DNA of 64,000 bases from an uncultured Eubacteriales bacterium (lineage in GTDB: Bacteria > Bacillota > Clostridia > Oscillospirales > CAG-272), in contig CAKRZE010000001.1 in assembly GCA_934432725.1 (NCBI GenBank), positions 124,001 through 188,000 on the forward strand, given 5' to 3'. The notes below the pieces were generated by a model. The model ran no database searches. It was not told the origin of the DNA and worked only from the letters and a program-made list of their open reading frames with translations. How positions within the stretch are numbered: the stretch's first letter is position 1; every line of letters starts with the position of its first letter. Shown here piece after piece: positions 35,370-43,813 of the stretch. The position numbers were made by a program, and so were the translations under genes.

Positions 35370-35749
35370 ACAAGATAAAACGCAAACTCCCGGAACATGT
35401 ACGGCTGCCGCAAAAAAATGAAACGGAATCCGGCAGCCTTTCAAATGGGATATAGCGCTTTGAAATGGCGGAACGGCGGAATATAGCCAGCCCTGACGGC
35501 AGGCTCGGCGCCAATCCTCAATCTTTGCAATGCTCAATCAATTCTTCAAACAGGCCTGATATTTTTGTACGGCAGTCGAAAGCTGCGTCATGGCAAGTGC
35601 TTCCGCACCGGAGCAAAACGCAGGAAAATGCTCAGAATCCGAAATACAGCTCCCATTGGATATGTCCCAATGCGGCAAAACGCTTCAAGCGGATGAAGCC
35701 GGGAAATTCCGCAAAATCGCCGGCAGACGGCGTATCGCGGAAGAGCGGC
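35331..35749. other. spacer between the GntR gene and the ABC ATPase gene
   Basis: Apart from the hairpin leader of the ATPase I see no gene or terminator here. The length is unusual for a ytr-type operon. Confidence 0.35.
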
Positions 35750-36124
35750 TCAACATGAGCCTGTGCCGTACACGCTGTCCACGCAGCCGGATATTTCTTC
35801 CCGGGTTATGCCGGCAAGCGCCAGCTCGGAAAGCAGCACATAAAGCTCTTTCAGCCTTCCGCGCTTATACTGATGGAGCACTTCGATCGCGTTGTCACAG
35901 ACAAAGCGTCCCTTTCCCGGGACAGAATGAATGACGCCGCGCAGATCAAGCTCGGAATATGCTTTTTGAACCGTATTGGGGTTGATCGACAGTTCGATGG
36001 ATAAATTTCGCACAGACGGAATCTGTTCACCTTCCTTCAGAAGTCCTGTCAGAATCAGTCTTTCCGTCTGCTCTATGATTTGCTCATATACAGGCTGTCT
36101 GGACATCGGATCTATCTGGAACAT
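35750..36124 (-). CDS. GntR-family transcriptional regulator, YtrA subfamily
   Basis: A 124-residue regulator. The winged-helix DNA-binding domain fills residues 5-75 (PVYEQIIEQTERLIL, GEQIPSVRNLSIELS, INPNTVQKAYSELDLRGVI, GKGRFV). The short C-terminal helix region (76-124) is the size expected for YtrA-type proteins, which dimerise but have no large ligand domain. Such regulators repress their own operon of ABC transporter genes. A promoter and an inverted repeat covering the transcription start lie directly upstream. The start at 36124 has AAAGGAG, 8 bases away. The inducer is unknown, often a wall-active antibiotic in known cases. Confidence 0.88.
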   Translation of the reverse strand: MFQIDPMSRQPVYEQIIEQTERLILTGLLKEGEQIPSVRNLSIELSINPNTVQKAYSELDLRGVIHSVPGKGRFVCDNAIEVLHQYKRGRLKELYVLLSELALAGITREEISGCVDSVYGTGSC

Positions 36125-36143
36125 ATTTCGTCTCCTTTCACGC

Positions 36144-36197
36144 GTACTATTCCACATGGTACAGTTATATCATACCACCCCTTTTCCGTTTTGTCAA
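36144..36197 (-). promoter_or_regulatory. promoter and predicted operator of the gntR-ABC operon
   Basis: Minus strand TTGACA (36192-36197), 17-bp spacer, TATGAT (36169-36174). The interrupted inverted repeat GTAC-CAT-GTGGA-ATA-GTAC (36144-36162) covers about +1 to +19, an ideal site for autorepression by the YtrA-type regulator. Confidence 0.75.
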
Positions 36198-36745
36198 GAC
36201 CAATCAACCGAAGATGTAAGACTTTTTGTATCCTCCAAGCCGCAATATCAATCAGACTTGCATTCACATAATCGGACATGGCGGGCGAATGCTTTCGGGA
36301 AGCTTTCTTTTCCTTAAAACCAAGGAGCTGTTCATGAAAAAACCGTTTTTTCGGACCGTTTATTCTCCGAAAGAATCCGGCAAGCCGATCCGAAAAAGAG
36401 GCGTTTGTGCCAAGCTTAACACTGTAGCTGCCAGCGGAAGCTGTCCGGAATTCCGATTTCTGTTATTTTTAAACGAAGCGTTTCCTGTTCCGTCCGGATA
36501 CATTGCACTGCGGCACTTCAGCCGCAGCTTGGATTCATCATTTTCTCAAGCTCCGAATCACAGCATATCGCCGGGCAAATGGCGGCATATGGACCCGTTT
36601 GCAGCGCTCCGGGAAAGTACGCCACCGCAAATGCAGCCGTCTCCGGCTCCGTCAAGGGCGGCTCGGTCCGTTGGAGTCCGTGCATCCTGTTTCCCGCAGG
36701 TCAAAATCCAGGAGATTGCTCCGCGTTGGAAAAATCATGCACAAT
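36198..36745. other. intergenic region
   Basis: No gene could be supported. Several plus-strand frames exist but lack start signals and motifs. Confidence 0.35.
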
Positions 36746-36777
36746 CAAAAACCGCATCCCGGAAAAGGGATGCGGCT
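36746..36777 (-). terminator. terminator downstream of the HAD phosphatase gene
   Basis: Minus strand: CCGCATCCC pairs with GGGATGCGG (stem 36752-36775) and is followed by TTTTTGA. Confidence 0.75.
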
Positions 36778-36950
36778 GGATTGTCTGAATTTGTGCGGAA
36801 TCCAAAAACTGCCGGAGAGGGTGCTCGGCGCTTTTCAATGCCGGAGCTTCCCGATACCGGCACATGACAAGCCAGCCGTGCGGGCGCTCAAAGTCCCGGT
36901 GCAGGCTGCGTGACCTTTGCGAGCAGTCACCTTTTAGCTTGTCACCCTGA

Positions 36951-37760
36951 TCAAGGCTCCGCTTTTGCCATAGCGGCAATATCTCCGACGCCGCTTAAAA
37001 CGATGCTCGGACGGTACGCATACTTATTCAGCGTTTCGCGGGTGGAAACGCCGGAGAGCACCAGAACGGTTGTCATACCGCTCTCCATCCCGGAAATCAC
37101 ATCTGTATCCATCCGGTCTCCGACCATAACCGCTTCGGCAGAGTGGCATTGCAGCATCCGCAGCCCGGTACGCATCATCAAGGGATTCGGTTTTCCGCAG
37201 AAATACGCCTGCTTCCCTGTCGCCATTTCAATGGGAGAGATCAGCGCACGGCAGGCGGGGGCAATTCCGCTTTCAATGGGTCCGGAAACATCGGAATTGG
37301 CACCGATCAGCTTTGCACCTGACATGACTAAATTGGTGGCTTTGGTCAGGGTATCCAGGGAGTAGGACCTTCCCTCGCCCACCACCACATAATCCGGATT
37401 GACATCGTTCATAGTGATGCCTGCATCGTACAGCGCATTCAGAAGTCCAGCCTCCCCGATTGCAAACACAGAGCATCCCGGCGACTGCTCCTTCAGGAAA
37501 GCAGCCGTTGCCAGTGCGCTGGTATAGAAATGCTCCTCCGGCACATCCAGCCCCATCCGGCCAAGCTTTTGGTTCAGCTCACGCGGTGTATATCCGCTGT
37601 TGTTGGTGAGGAAAAGATATTCCTTTTTTTCATCATGAAGCCACTGAATAAATTCAGCCACGCCCGGCAGGATGCGGTTCCCATGATAGATCACGCCGTC
37701 CATATCGCAGATGAATCCCTTTTTCTTATTGAAATCGATCGCATTTGCCGCAGTTCCCAT
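36951..37760 (-). CDS. HAD-superfamily IIA phosphatase (NagD-like)
   Basis: A 269-residue cytoplasmic phosphatase. The nucleophile motif DMDGVIYHG (19-27) has D19 and D21. Motif II is FLTNNSGYT (about 51-59), the lysine of motif III is in YFCGKPNP (about 187), and motif IV is VMVGDRMDTDV (about 212-222). The C2a-type cap lies between about 80 and 170, as in NagD and p-nitrophenylphosphatases, which act on nucleotide and sugar phosphates. AAAGGAG lies upstream of the ATG. A dyad at 37791-37823 separates it from the DUF6440 gene, so it is probably transcribed alone and ends at the terminator at 36746-36777. The exact substrate is unknown. Confidence 0.88.
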   Translation of the reverse strand: MGTAANAIDFNKKKGFICDMDGVIYHGNRILPGVAEFIQWLHDEKKEYLFLTNNSGYTPRELNQKLGRMGLDVPEEHFYTSALATAAFLKEQSPGCSVFAIGEAGLLNALYDAGITMNDVNPDYVVVGEGRSYSLDTLTKATNLVMSGAKLIGANSDVSGPIESGIAPACRALISPIEMATGKQAYFCGKPNPLMMRTGLRMLQCHSAEAVMVGDRMDTDVISGMESGMTTVLVLSGVSTRETLNKYAYRPSIVLSGVGDIAAMAKAEP

Positions 37761-37790
37761 ACAGTATCGCTCCTTTGTTATGTAATTCGA

Positions 37791-37823
37791 CTGAAAAAGC
37801 TTCCGGTAAAAGCTGTTTTTCGG
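37791..37823 (-). terminator. dyad between the DUF6440 and HAD genes, probable terminator
   Basis: Minus strand: GAAAAA-CAGCTT pairs with AAGCT-TTTTTC around a short loop, with a T-rich 3' arm. Confidence 0.5.
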
Positions 37824-37937
37824 CTGTACGCCGTTCTTTTTTGATTTATGACCTTCCGGCGCCGAAAAGCCGGTCAGTTATGTCCGTTGTTTGATCATAT
37901 AACCCGAAATTCGGAAGAAATTTTGATTTTCCGGACA

Positions 37938-38120
37938 TCAGTCATCCATTTTTTGTGTAATGATCGGTTTTCCGTCTTTATCCAGAAGCGGAGTCAGCCC
38001 GCCCGCATGTCCGTCTTGATGAAACAGATAATTTACACCTGTTTCATTATCTACCCAGATTTCCATGGTTGTCAATGTTCCCTGCGTATAAAGCACTTCG
38101 AACCGTTTCCCTTTTGACAT
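37938..38120 (-). CDS. DUF6440 family protein
   Basis: A 60-residue protein beginning MSKGKRFEVLYTQG, with the conserved core EIWVDNETGVNYLFH and GHAGGLTPLLDKDGKPII. This closely fits the small DUF6440 family common in Clostridia, whose function is unknown. The ATG at 38120 has GGAGGAAA upstream, although the frame extends to 38222. It is predicted to be a small cytoplasmic beta-rich protein without membrane segments. The intergenic module at 38317-38557 lies upstream in the same orientation and may supply its promoter. Confidence 0.8.
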   Translation of the reverse strand: MSKGKRFEVLYTQGTLTTMEIWVDNETGVNYLFHQDGHAGGLTPLLDKDGKPIITQKMDD

Positions 38121-38316
38121 TTCTTTTCCTCCGAATAAATGATTTCCAAACACTGTCATGATGCAATTACAGAAAGAAGCCTGAATCAACGATGCATTTT
38201 GAAACCCGCCCGGGATTGGCACCCGCCGCCGTCAGCATCGGTCATTTCCAAAGGAATCCCGGAGAGGAACGGTATGCAGCCGCATAATGTTGATTCCGCC
38301 AATTCTGCCATGACGC

Positions 38317-38557
38317 AGCAAAAGTGGGCATTTTTGCGAGACCGTCAATTGCGCAGCCGCGCGGGGAGCGCGGACACAGCGCACAGCGGCTGGATTTTGC
38401 CGCTTCCGCAAAAGCTCTGCGCATGATATCTCAAATCAAGCAAGCCTTCATGAATTTGCGGCGAAGCCGGCAAATTCGCAAAATGCGGCAGACCAACTAT
38501 GCCTCTCAGGAAAATGTTATCCGCATTGATTATACCATAAATCATCTGAAAAATCAA
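38317..38557 (-). repeat. intergenic promoter modules B and A (dispersed copy)
   Basis: On the minus strand a promoter (TTGATT 38552-38557, 17 bp, TATAAT 38529-38534) opens a B module: ATGCGGATAACA, then TCTGCCGCATTTTGCG and a GAATTTGCCGGC dyad, to about 38436. An A-like module follows (to 38317) with CGGCTGCG-CATTGACGG-TCGCAAAAATG and a GCAAAA/TTTTGC dyad. The B part matches 57561-57660 and 59374-59470; the A part matches 59300-59370. Confidence 0.7.
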
Positions 38558-38600
38558 TGCTTTCCTGACCGCCTTCCGAAAACAGTTCCGACAGTGCAGC

Positions 38601-38666
38601 CATATCGATATAGTCATATCGATATGCAATTTTTATATTGCAATATAGAAAGCCCTGTGCTATAAT
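38601..38666 (+). promoter_or_regulatory. promoter with clustered palindromic operators, upstream of the NfnAB-like pair
   Basis: TTGCAA (38638-38643), 17 bp, extended TGC-TATAAT (38661-38666). Upstream are two copies of CATATCGATAT (38601, 38615), each palindromic at its core and 14 bp apart. A GCAAT-N6-ATTGC inverted repeat (38626-38641) overlaps the -35 box. Confidence 0.75.
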
Positions 38667-38849
38667 GGGAGCATGGGACATGTATATATGCCCTTCTGTA
38701 CGGTCGGAGACCCCCCGCACCTTTTGTAAAGTATGAAACCTATTTTGAGTTCACAGCCGCAAAAGCGGAGCTGTCTCTTTCCGACCGCCAAGATTTTGTT
38801 ATTTTTAACCGGAATTTCTCCGAATATCCGGTTCGAAAGGAGTACAGGC

Positions 38850-39707
38850 ATGTATCAGATTGTAAAAAAGGAACGTTTGAATCCCACTGTTACGCGCATG
38901 GAAATCTCGGCACCGTTTGTCGCAGCGAAGGCTGAACCGGGACAATTCATTATTCTGAGGGTCGATGCAGACGGTGAACGAATTCCGCTCACCATCGCTG
39001 ATTTCGACCGGCAAAAAGGGACTGTCACAATCATTTTTCAGATTGTCGGCGCAACGACCGAAAAACTGAACCACAAAGAAGAGGGTGACTTCATTCAGGA
39101 TTTTGTCGGTCCGCTCGGCATTGCCGCGGAAACAGACCATTTGAAAAATGTTTGTATTGTCGGCGGAGGCGTTGGCTGTGCCATCGCGCTTCCTATCGCA
39201 AAGAAACTGCACCAGCACGGCTGCAAGGTCACATCCGTGATCGGATTCCGCTCCAAGGATCTTCTGATTCTGGAGGACGATTTCAGAGAAGCATCGGACA
39301 AGCTGGTTGTCATGACGGATGACGGCTCCTATGGGCGTCACGGAAACGTCTGCGTCCCCCTGAAGGAAATGCTGGACAGCGGTGAGACGTTCGACCGCGT
39401 TATCACGATCGGTCCTCTGATCATGATGAAATTTGTGGTTGCAACCGTCAAGCCCTTTGGCGTACCGTGCACTGTTTCCATGAACCCGATCATGATTGAT
39501 GGAACCGGCATGTGCGGCGGATGCCGTCTGACACTCCATGAGGCTGACGGCTCAAAGGTCACGAAATTCGCCTGTGTTGACGGTCCGGACTTCGATGGCT
39601 ATGCCGTTGACTTTGACGAAGCAATGTCAAGAGGCGCCATGTACCGTGATTTTGAGCGCCATGCATATGAAGAAACCTGCAATCTTTTCCGGAAGGAGGC
39701 TGACTAA
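38850..39707 (+). CDS. NfnA-like / DHOD-electron-transfer-type FAD/NAD-binding subunit
   Basis: A 285-residue flavoprotein related to the electron-transfer subunit of dihydroorotate dehydrogenase and to NfnA (NADH-dependent ferredoxin:NADP oxidoreductase subunit). The N-terminal ferredoxin-reductase beta-barrel binds FAD (PGQFIILRVD and RIPLTIADF, about 31-54). The NAD domain has CIVGGGVGCAIALPIA (about 102-117). The C-terminal [2Fe-2S] ligands are in MCGGC (about 228-232) and ACVDGP (about 249-254). The partner gene follows after 1 bp, so the two make a complex. In Nfn, electron bifurcation links NADH, NADPH and reduced ferredoxin; that role is inferred. GAAAGGAG precedes the ATG. Confidence 0.88.
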   Translation: MYQIVKKERLNPTVTRMEISAPFVAAKAEPGQFIILRVDADGERIPLTIADFDRQKGTVTIIFQIVGATTEKLNHKEEGDFIQDFVGPLGIAAETDHLKNVCIVGGGVGCAIALPIAKKLHQHGCKVTSVIGFRSKDLLILEDDFREASDKLVVMTDDGSYGRHGNVCVPLKEMLDSGETFDRVITIGPLIMMKFVVATVKPFGVPCTVSMNPIMIDGTGMCGGCRLTLHEADGSKVTKFACVDGPDFDGYAVDFDEAMSRGAMYRDFERHAYEETCNLFRKEAD

Positions 39708-39708
39708 G

Positions 39709-41133
39709 ATGGCGGCACATAATATGAGTCCCAAAAAGAATCCTATGCCTTCACAGGACCCGAAGGTTCGTGCACACAATTTTGATGAGGTGGCAATCGG
39801 TTATTCCGAGGAAACAGCCATTGATGAAGCGCTGCGCTGCCTCTCCTGCAAAAACATGCCCTGCGTTTCCGGCTGTCCTGTCAACATTCACATCCCGGAA
39901 TTCATCTCAAAAATTAAAGAAGGTGACTTTGAGGGAGCCTACCAGATTATTCAGCTCACCTCTTCCCTGCCTGCCGTATGCGGTCGTGTATGTCCGCAGG
40001 AAACGCAGTGCGAAGCAAAATGTGTACGCGGCATCAAGGGCGAGCCTGTCGGCATCGGCAGACTGGAGCGCTTTGTTGCGGACTGGCACAATGCGCACAG
40101 CACCGAAAAGCCCGCAGTTCCCGCTCCCAACGGTCACCGCGTTGCAATTGTCGGCTCCGGTCCGTCCGGCTTGACCTGCGCGGGGGATCTTGCAAAGCTC
40201 GGCTATGACGTTTCCGTTTTCGAAGCGCTCCATACTGCCGGCGGCGTTCTGGTTTACGGCATTCCGGAATTCCGTCTGCCGAAGGCAATCGTGCAGAAGG
40301 AAGTCGATACGCTCGCCGCAATGGGCGTCAAAATCGACACAAATATGGTCATCGGTAAAACGCTGACTGTGGATGAGTTGTTCGAAATGGGATTTGAGGC
40401 TGTTTTCATCGGCTCCGGTGCCGGACTCCCGAACTTTATGGGAATTCCGGGCGAAGCATACAAGGGCGTGTATTCCGCAAATGAGTTCCTGACGCGCTCC
40501 AACCTGATGAAGGCTTACCGCGGCGACCCCGACACCCCGATCATGAAGGGCGGAAAGGTGGCAGTCGTCGGCGGCGGAAACGTTGCCATGGATGCCGCAA
40601 GAACCGCTTTGCGTCTCGGTGCCGAAAAGGTTTACATCGTCTACAGACGCTCCATGGAGGAGCTTCCCGCCAGAAAGGAAGAGGTCGAGCACGCACAGGA
40701 GGAAGGAATTGAATTCCTGCTTCTGAATAACCCGGTGGAGATTCTCGGCTATGAGAACCCGGATGACCGCCGCGACCCGAAGAACGGCTTTGTAACCGGC
40801 ATGCGCTGCATCAAAATGCAGCTTGGAGAGCCGGATGCAAAGGGACGCCGGCGCCCCATTCCGATTGAAGGAAGCGAATTTGTCATTGACGTTGATACCG
40901 TCGTTATGGCGATCGGAACCTCCCCGAATCCGCTGATCAAATCGACCACCAAGGGATTGGAGGTCAATCGTCACGGCGGAATCATCGTTGAGGAAGAAAC
41001 TGCAAAAACCTCAAGAGAGGGCGTTTATGCCGGCGGTGATGCCGTGACGGGCGCTGCAACAGTTATTTCCGCAATGGGTGCAGGAAAGCTTGCCGCAAAG
41101 TCTATTGACGAGTACATCAAGGGACGTCAGTAA
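39709..41133 (+). CDS. NfnB / glutamate synthase small-subunit-like NADPH oxidoreductase
   Basis: A 474-residue flavoprotein of the GltD/NfnB family. Two [4Fe-4S] clusters are coordinated by the N-terminal cysteines in CLSCKNMPCVSGCP (about 43-56) and CGRVCPQETQCEAKC (about 88-102). The FAD loop is VAIVGSGPSGLTCAG and the NADPH loop is VAVVGGGNVAMDAARTALRLG. Annotation pipelines often call it gltA or gltD (NADPH-dependent glutamate synthase), but no large glutamate synthase subunit is present. Pairing with the NfnA-like subunit instead points to an NfnAB-type NADH/NADPH/ferredoxin transhydrogenase. The frame extends upstream into the first gene, but GGAAGGAGG precedes the ATG at 39709. A terminator follows at 41194-41233. 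Confidence 0.88.
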   Translation: MAAHNMSPKKNPMPSQDPKVRAHNFDEVAIGYSEETAIDEALRCLSCKNMPCVSGCPVNIHIPEFISKIKEGDFEGAYQIIQLTSSLPAVCGRVCPQETQCEAKCVRGIKGEPVGIGRLERFVADWHNAHSTEKPAVPAPNGHRVAIVGSGPSGLTCAGDLAKLGYDVSVFEALHTAGGVLVYGIPEFRLPKAIVQKEVDTLAAMGVKIDTNMVIGKTLTVDELFEMGFEAVFIGSGAGLPNFMGIPGEAYKGVYSANEFLTRSNLMKAYRGDPDTPIMKGGKVAVVGGGNVAMDAARTALRLGAEKVYIVYRRSMEELPARKEEVEHAQEEGIEFLLLNNPVEILGYENPDDRRDPKNGFVTGMRCIKMQLGEPDAKGRRRPIPIEGSEFVIDVDTVVMAIGTSPNPLIKSTTKGLEVNRHGGIIVEEETAKTSREGVYAGGDAVTGAATVISAMGAGKLAAKSIDEYIKGRQ

Positions 41134-41193
41134 GAAAACGGCGGTCTTTCGCACCTCGGCGCTCCCGCCTTCGATTCAGTTCTGAAAATCATG

Positions 41194-41233
41194 AAAAAGC
41201 AGTCTGCTGTCAGCAATGCAGCGGCTGCTTTTT
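41194..41233 (+). terminator. terminator of the NfnAB-like operon
   Basis: AAAAAGCAG (41194-41202) pairs with CTGCTTTTT (41225-41233), with an inner GCTG/CAGC element. Confidence 0.75.
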
Positions 41234-41471
41234 GTGTCCTCTCCGGTGCGGCAGCCGACATCCGGCAGCTTTTCTCCGCAGCTTAATCTCCCCCGGAGCA
41301 TGCCCGGCAAAGCGAGTCTTTCCGCAGCCGTACAAGCGCTAAACAAACGCGGTTAAAGCACCGCCTTCGCATTTGCTTCGAAAATCGGACGTCAGAACAT
41401 ATGAAAAAAGCAAAGGAAGGTTAAGTGAGCAAAAAAGCGTCGGAAAGAAACGCCCAAAAAGCGAAAGAAAT

Positions 41472-41500
41472 TTGACAAAGCGGAAAGAATATGCTATACT
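41472..41500 (+). promoter_or_regulatory. sigma-A promoter of the ABC-F gene
   Basis: TTGACA (41472-41477), 17-bp spacer, extended TGC-TATACT (41495-41500). The 146-nt leader is strongly structured. Confidence 0.8.
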
Positions 41501-41554
41501 GAAAAAGATTACTGCATTACTTCCCGCATTTTTACACTGCTGCGTACAGTGGTC

Positions 41555-41606
41555 GGACCGCACGGTATCGCCGCCGCATCTGCGGCATGAACCGTGCGAA
41601 AGGTCC
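41555..41606 (+). promoter_or_regulatory. nested stem-loop in the ABC-F leader
   Basis: GGACC (41555-41559) pairs with GGTCC (41602-41606), CGCACGGT (41559-41566) with ACCGTGCG (41591-41598), and GCCGC (41573-41577) with GCGGC (41582-41586). A four-pair GCGG/CCGC hairpin also sits between the GGAG site and the start at 41653. Some antibiotic-responsive ABC-F genes are controlled by leader attenuation; that role here is inferred. Confidence 0.55.
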
Positions 41607-41652
41607 GCACGCGAAAATACAGAATAAGGAGCGCGGTCTTCCGCAAAAAAGA

Positions 41653-43263
41653 ATGATTACAGTATCAAATGTCAGTTTTCAGTTCGGCGGACAGCTTTTG
41701 TTCAAGGATGTCGATCTGAAATTTACTCCCGGCAACTGCTATGGCATCATCGGTGCAAACGGCGCCGGCAAATCCACCTTTCTGCGTATTCTGTGCGGAG
41801 AGCTGGAACCGACGCGCGGAAATGTTTCGATTTCCCCGACCGACCGCCTGTCCGTTTTGAAGCAGGACCACTTTGCCTACGATTCCTATTCCGTACTGGA
41901 TACCGTCATTCTCGGAAATCCGAGACTGTATGATATCATGAAGGAAAAGGATGCGCTCTATGCAAAGCCGGATTTCTCCGATGAAGACGGAATCCGCGCA
42001 GCCGAGCTGGAGGCGGAATTCGCGGAGCTGAACGGCTGGGAGGCAGAATCCGATGCATCCAAGCTGATTCAGGGCTTGGGACTCTCCGATGACCTCCTGC
42101 AGGAAACCATGGCTTCCCTGAAGGAATCCGAAAAGGTCAAGGTTCTTCTGGCACAGGCACTGTTCGGAAATCCGGACATCATTCTTCTGGACGAGCCGAC
42201 AAACGGTCTTGATATTGACGCAGTCACATGGCTTGAGGATTTTCTGTCCGACTATTTCGGCACGGTTCTGGTGGTTTCCCATGACCGTCATTTCCTGAAC
42301 AATGTTTGTACGAATATCGTTGACATCGACTACGGCTCCATCAAAATGTATGTCGGAAACTATGAATTCTGGTATGAATCCAGCCAGCTGATGCAGCGCC
42401 TGCTCAAGCAGCAGAACAAGCGGAATGAAGATAAAATCAAGGAGCTGCAAACCTTTATTGCCCGCTTCTCCGCAAACAAGTCCAAAGCACGCCAGGCGAC
42501 CTCACGCCGTAACCTTCTGGAAAAGCTCACGGTTGAAGAGATGCCCGCCTCCTCCAGAAGATATCCGTTCATCGGCTTTGACATGGATCGGGAGCCCGGC
42601 AAGGACATTCTGACGGTTTCGGAGCTTTCCAAGACAATTGACGGGACACCGCTCTTCAACAAGCTCTCCTTCTCCGTGCAGAAGGACGACAAAATTGCAT
42701 TGATCGGAAGCGAGCAGGCAATTACTGCACTCTTCCGCATCCTGATGGAGGAGGATACCCCCGATTCCGGCTCCTTCAAATGGGGGATCAGTATTACAAA
42801 ATCTTATTTTCCGCACGACAATACCGCCTATTTCTCCGGCTGCACGGACTCCATTCTTGACTGGATGCGAAGATATTCCAAGGATCAGACCGAGACGTAT
42901 CTGCGCGGCTTCCTCGGCAGAATGCTGTTCTCCAACGACAGCGTATTCAAGCCGGTCAACGTTCTGTCCGGCGGCGAAAAGGTTCGCTGCATGTTTTCCC
43001 GCATGATGCTGTTCGGCTCTAATTTCCTGATTCTTGATCAGCCGACGGATCATCTGGACCTGGAGTCAATCACTGCGGTCAACAACGCACTCTCCGATTT
43101 TCGCGGAAACATCATGTTCTCCTCGCACGACTATGAAATCGTAAATACTGTTGCAAACCGCATCATTGAGATTGCGCCGGACGGTATCACAGACCGCCGC
43201 TGCACCTATGAGGAGTTTGTCGCCTATAAAAAATCTCTCGGCAGCGCAACCGTCATACTCTGA
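41653..43263 (+). CDS. ABC-F family ribosome-associated ATPase with one degenerate site (YbiT-like)
   Basis: A 536-residue soluble protein with two ABC domains joined by a linker (about 245-310, LMQRLLKQQNKRNEDKIKEL), and no membrane segments. NBD1 has intact Walker A GANGAGKST (34-42) and Walker B LLDEPTNGLD (about 178-187), but its signature is SLKESEK (about 154-160). NBD2 has a ruined Walker A (IGSEQAITAL, about 350-359), an intact LSGGEK (about 438-443) and Walker B LDQPTDHLD with Gln for Glu. One composite site is therefore intact and the other is dead on both faces. ABC-F proteins bind the ribosomal E site and modulate translation or protect against antibiotics. The frame opens at 41587; MITVSNVSF fits the domain start. 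Confidence 0.85.
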   Translation: MITVSNVSFQFGGQLLFKDVDLKFTPGNCYGIIGANGAGKSTFLRILCGELEPTRGNVSISPTDRLSVLKQDHFAYDSYSVLDTVILGNPRLYDIMKEKDALYAKPDFSDEDGIRAAELEAEFAELNGWEAESDASKLIQGLGLSDDLLQETMASLKESEKVKVLLAQALFGNPDIILLDEPTNGLDIDAVTWLEDFLSDYFGTVLVVSHDRHFLNNVCTNIVDIDYGSIKMYVGNYEFWYESSQLMQRLLKQQNKRNEDKIKELQTFIARFSANKSKARQATSRRNLLEKLTVEEMPASSRRYPFIGFDMDREPGKDILTVSELSKTIDGTPLFNKLSFSVQKDDKIALIGSEQAITALFRILMEEDTPDSGSFKWGISITKSYFPHDNTAYFSGCTDSILDWMRRYSKDQTETYLRGFLGRMLFSNDSVFKPVNVLSGGEKVRCMFSRMMLFGSNFLILDQPTDHLDLESITAVNNALSDFRGNIMFSSHDYEIVNTVANRIIEIAPDGITDRRCTYEEFVAYKKSLGSATVIL

Positions 43264-43307
43264 CACCACCCATGCTCAGTACATGTGAGCGCGTACCGTA
43301 TAAAAAA

Positions 43308-43345
43308 GGGGCTGTTAAAAACCTAAATGTTTTTAACAGCCCCTT
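43308..43345. terminator. strong terminator after the ABC-F gene
   Basis: A perfect 15-bp stem, GGGGCTGTTAAAAAC (43308-43322) with its complement at 43329-43343, and a CTAAAT loop. The inner A/T pairs and flanking A-run allow function in both directions. Confidence 0.8.
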
Positions 43346-43520
43346 CAAAAATGTCGGTCGGGCTTTTGGTATTTTTGATGTAAGCCCGGCATTTTTTGCA
43401 CCGGCACCTTTGTTTTTCGGCTTTTCCCGTGACAAAACGGCGGCGCTCGGTTCTAAAGACCCATGTCCGATGGGGATAAAAAACACAAAATGAGTTTTTT
43501 ATCCCATTTTTTCTTTTCGG
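43334..43520. repeat. degenerate dispersed repeat, copy 2
   Basis: It aligns along about 185 bp with 17494-17680 (see that entry). The rest of 43520-43739 shows no gene. Confidence 0.6.
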
Positions 43521-43739
43521 GCGTTCCGCGTTTTTGCACAGCGCGGTTCTCTCCGTATCACAAAATTCCCCCGGCTGCTGTGTACGGACGATTGCAATGA
43601 TATGTGCAGCATGACAGCAAAACGACGGCTTTGCAGCAATCGGAAGAAGCCACGAAGCACAGCCCTTGCCTTTTCTTCCGGGCAGCCCAAAAAACACCGC
43701 GGACAGGGACGACGGCAGATAAGACCTTTCCCGAGACGA

Positions 43740-43776
43740 GAGGGGACGGCACAACCTGTGCCGTCCCCTGTTTTGA
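43740..43776. terminator. GC-rich terminator-like hairpin between the ABC-F and thrS genes
   Basis: GGGGACGGCACA pairs with TGTGCCGTCCCC, followed on the plus strand by TGTTTTG. It lies about 40 bp beyond the thrS stop and may also end thrS transcription. Confidence 0.6.
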
Positions 43777-43813
43777 ATCAAACCGCAGAAGAACCTTCCC
43801 GGTTCTTTTCTGC

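Noticed and set aside
36285..36325. AAAGCTTCCCGAAAGC dyad on the minus strand resembling a hairpin leader
   Set aside because: No gene follows at the right distance on that strand, and the Shine-Dalgarno-like part is displaced; at best it is a decayed copy.
38673..38729. Possible 18-codon leader peptide at the start of the NfnAB-like transcript
   Set aside because: The ATG coincides with the predicted transcription start and the peptide has no run of regulatory codons, so there is no support for attenuation.
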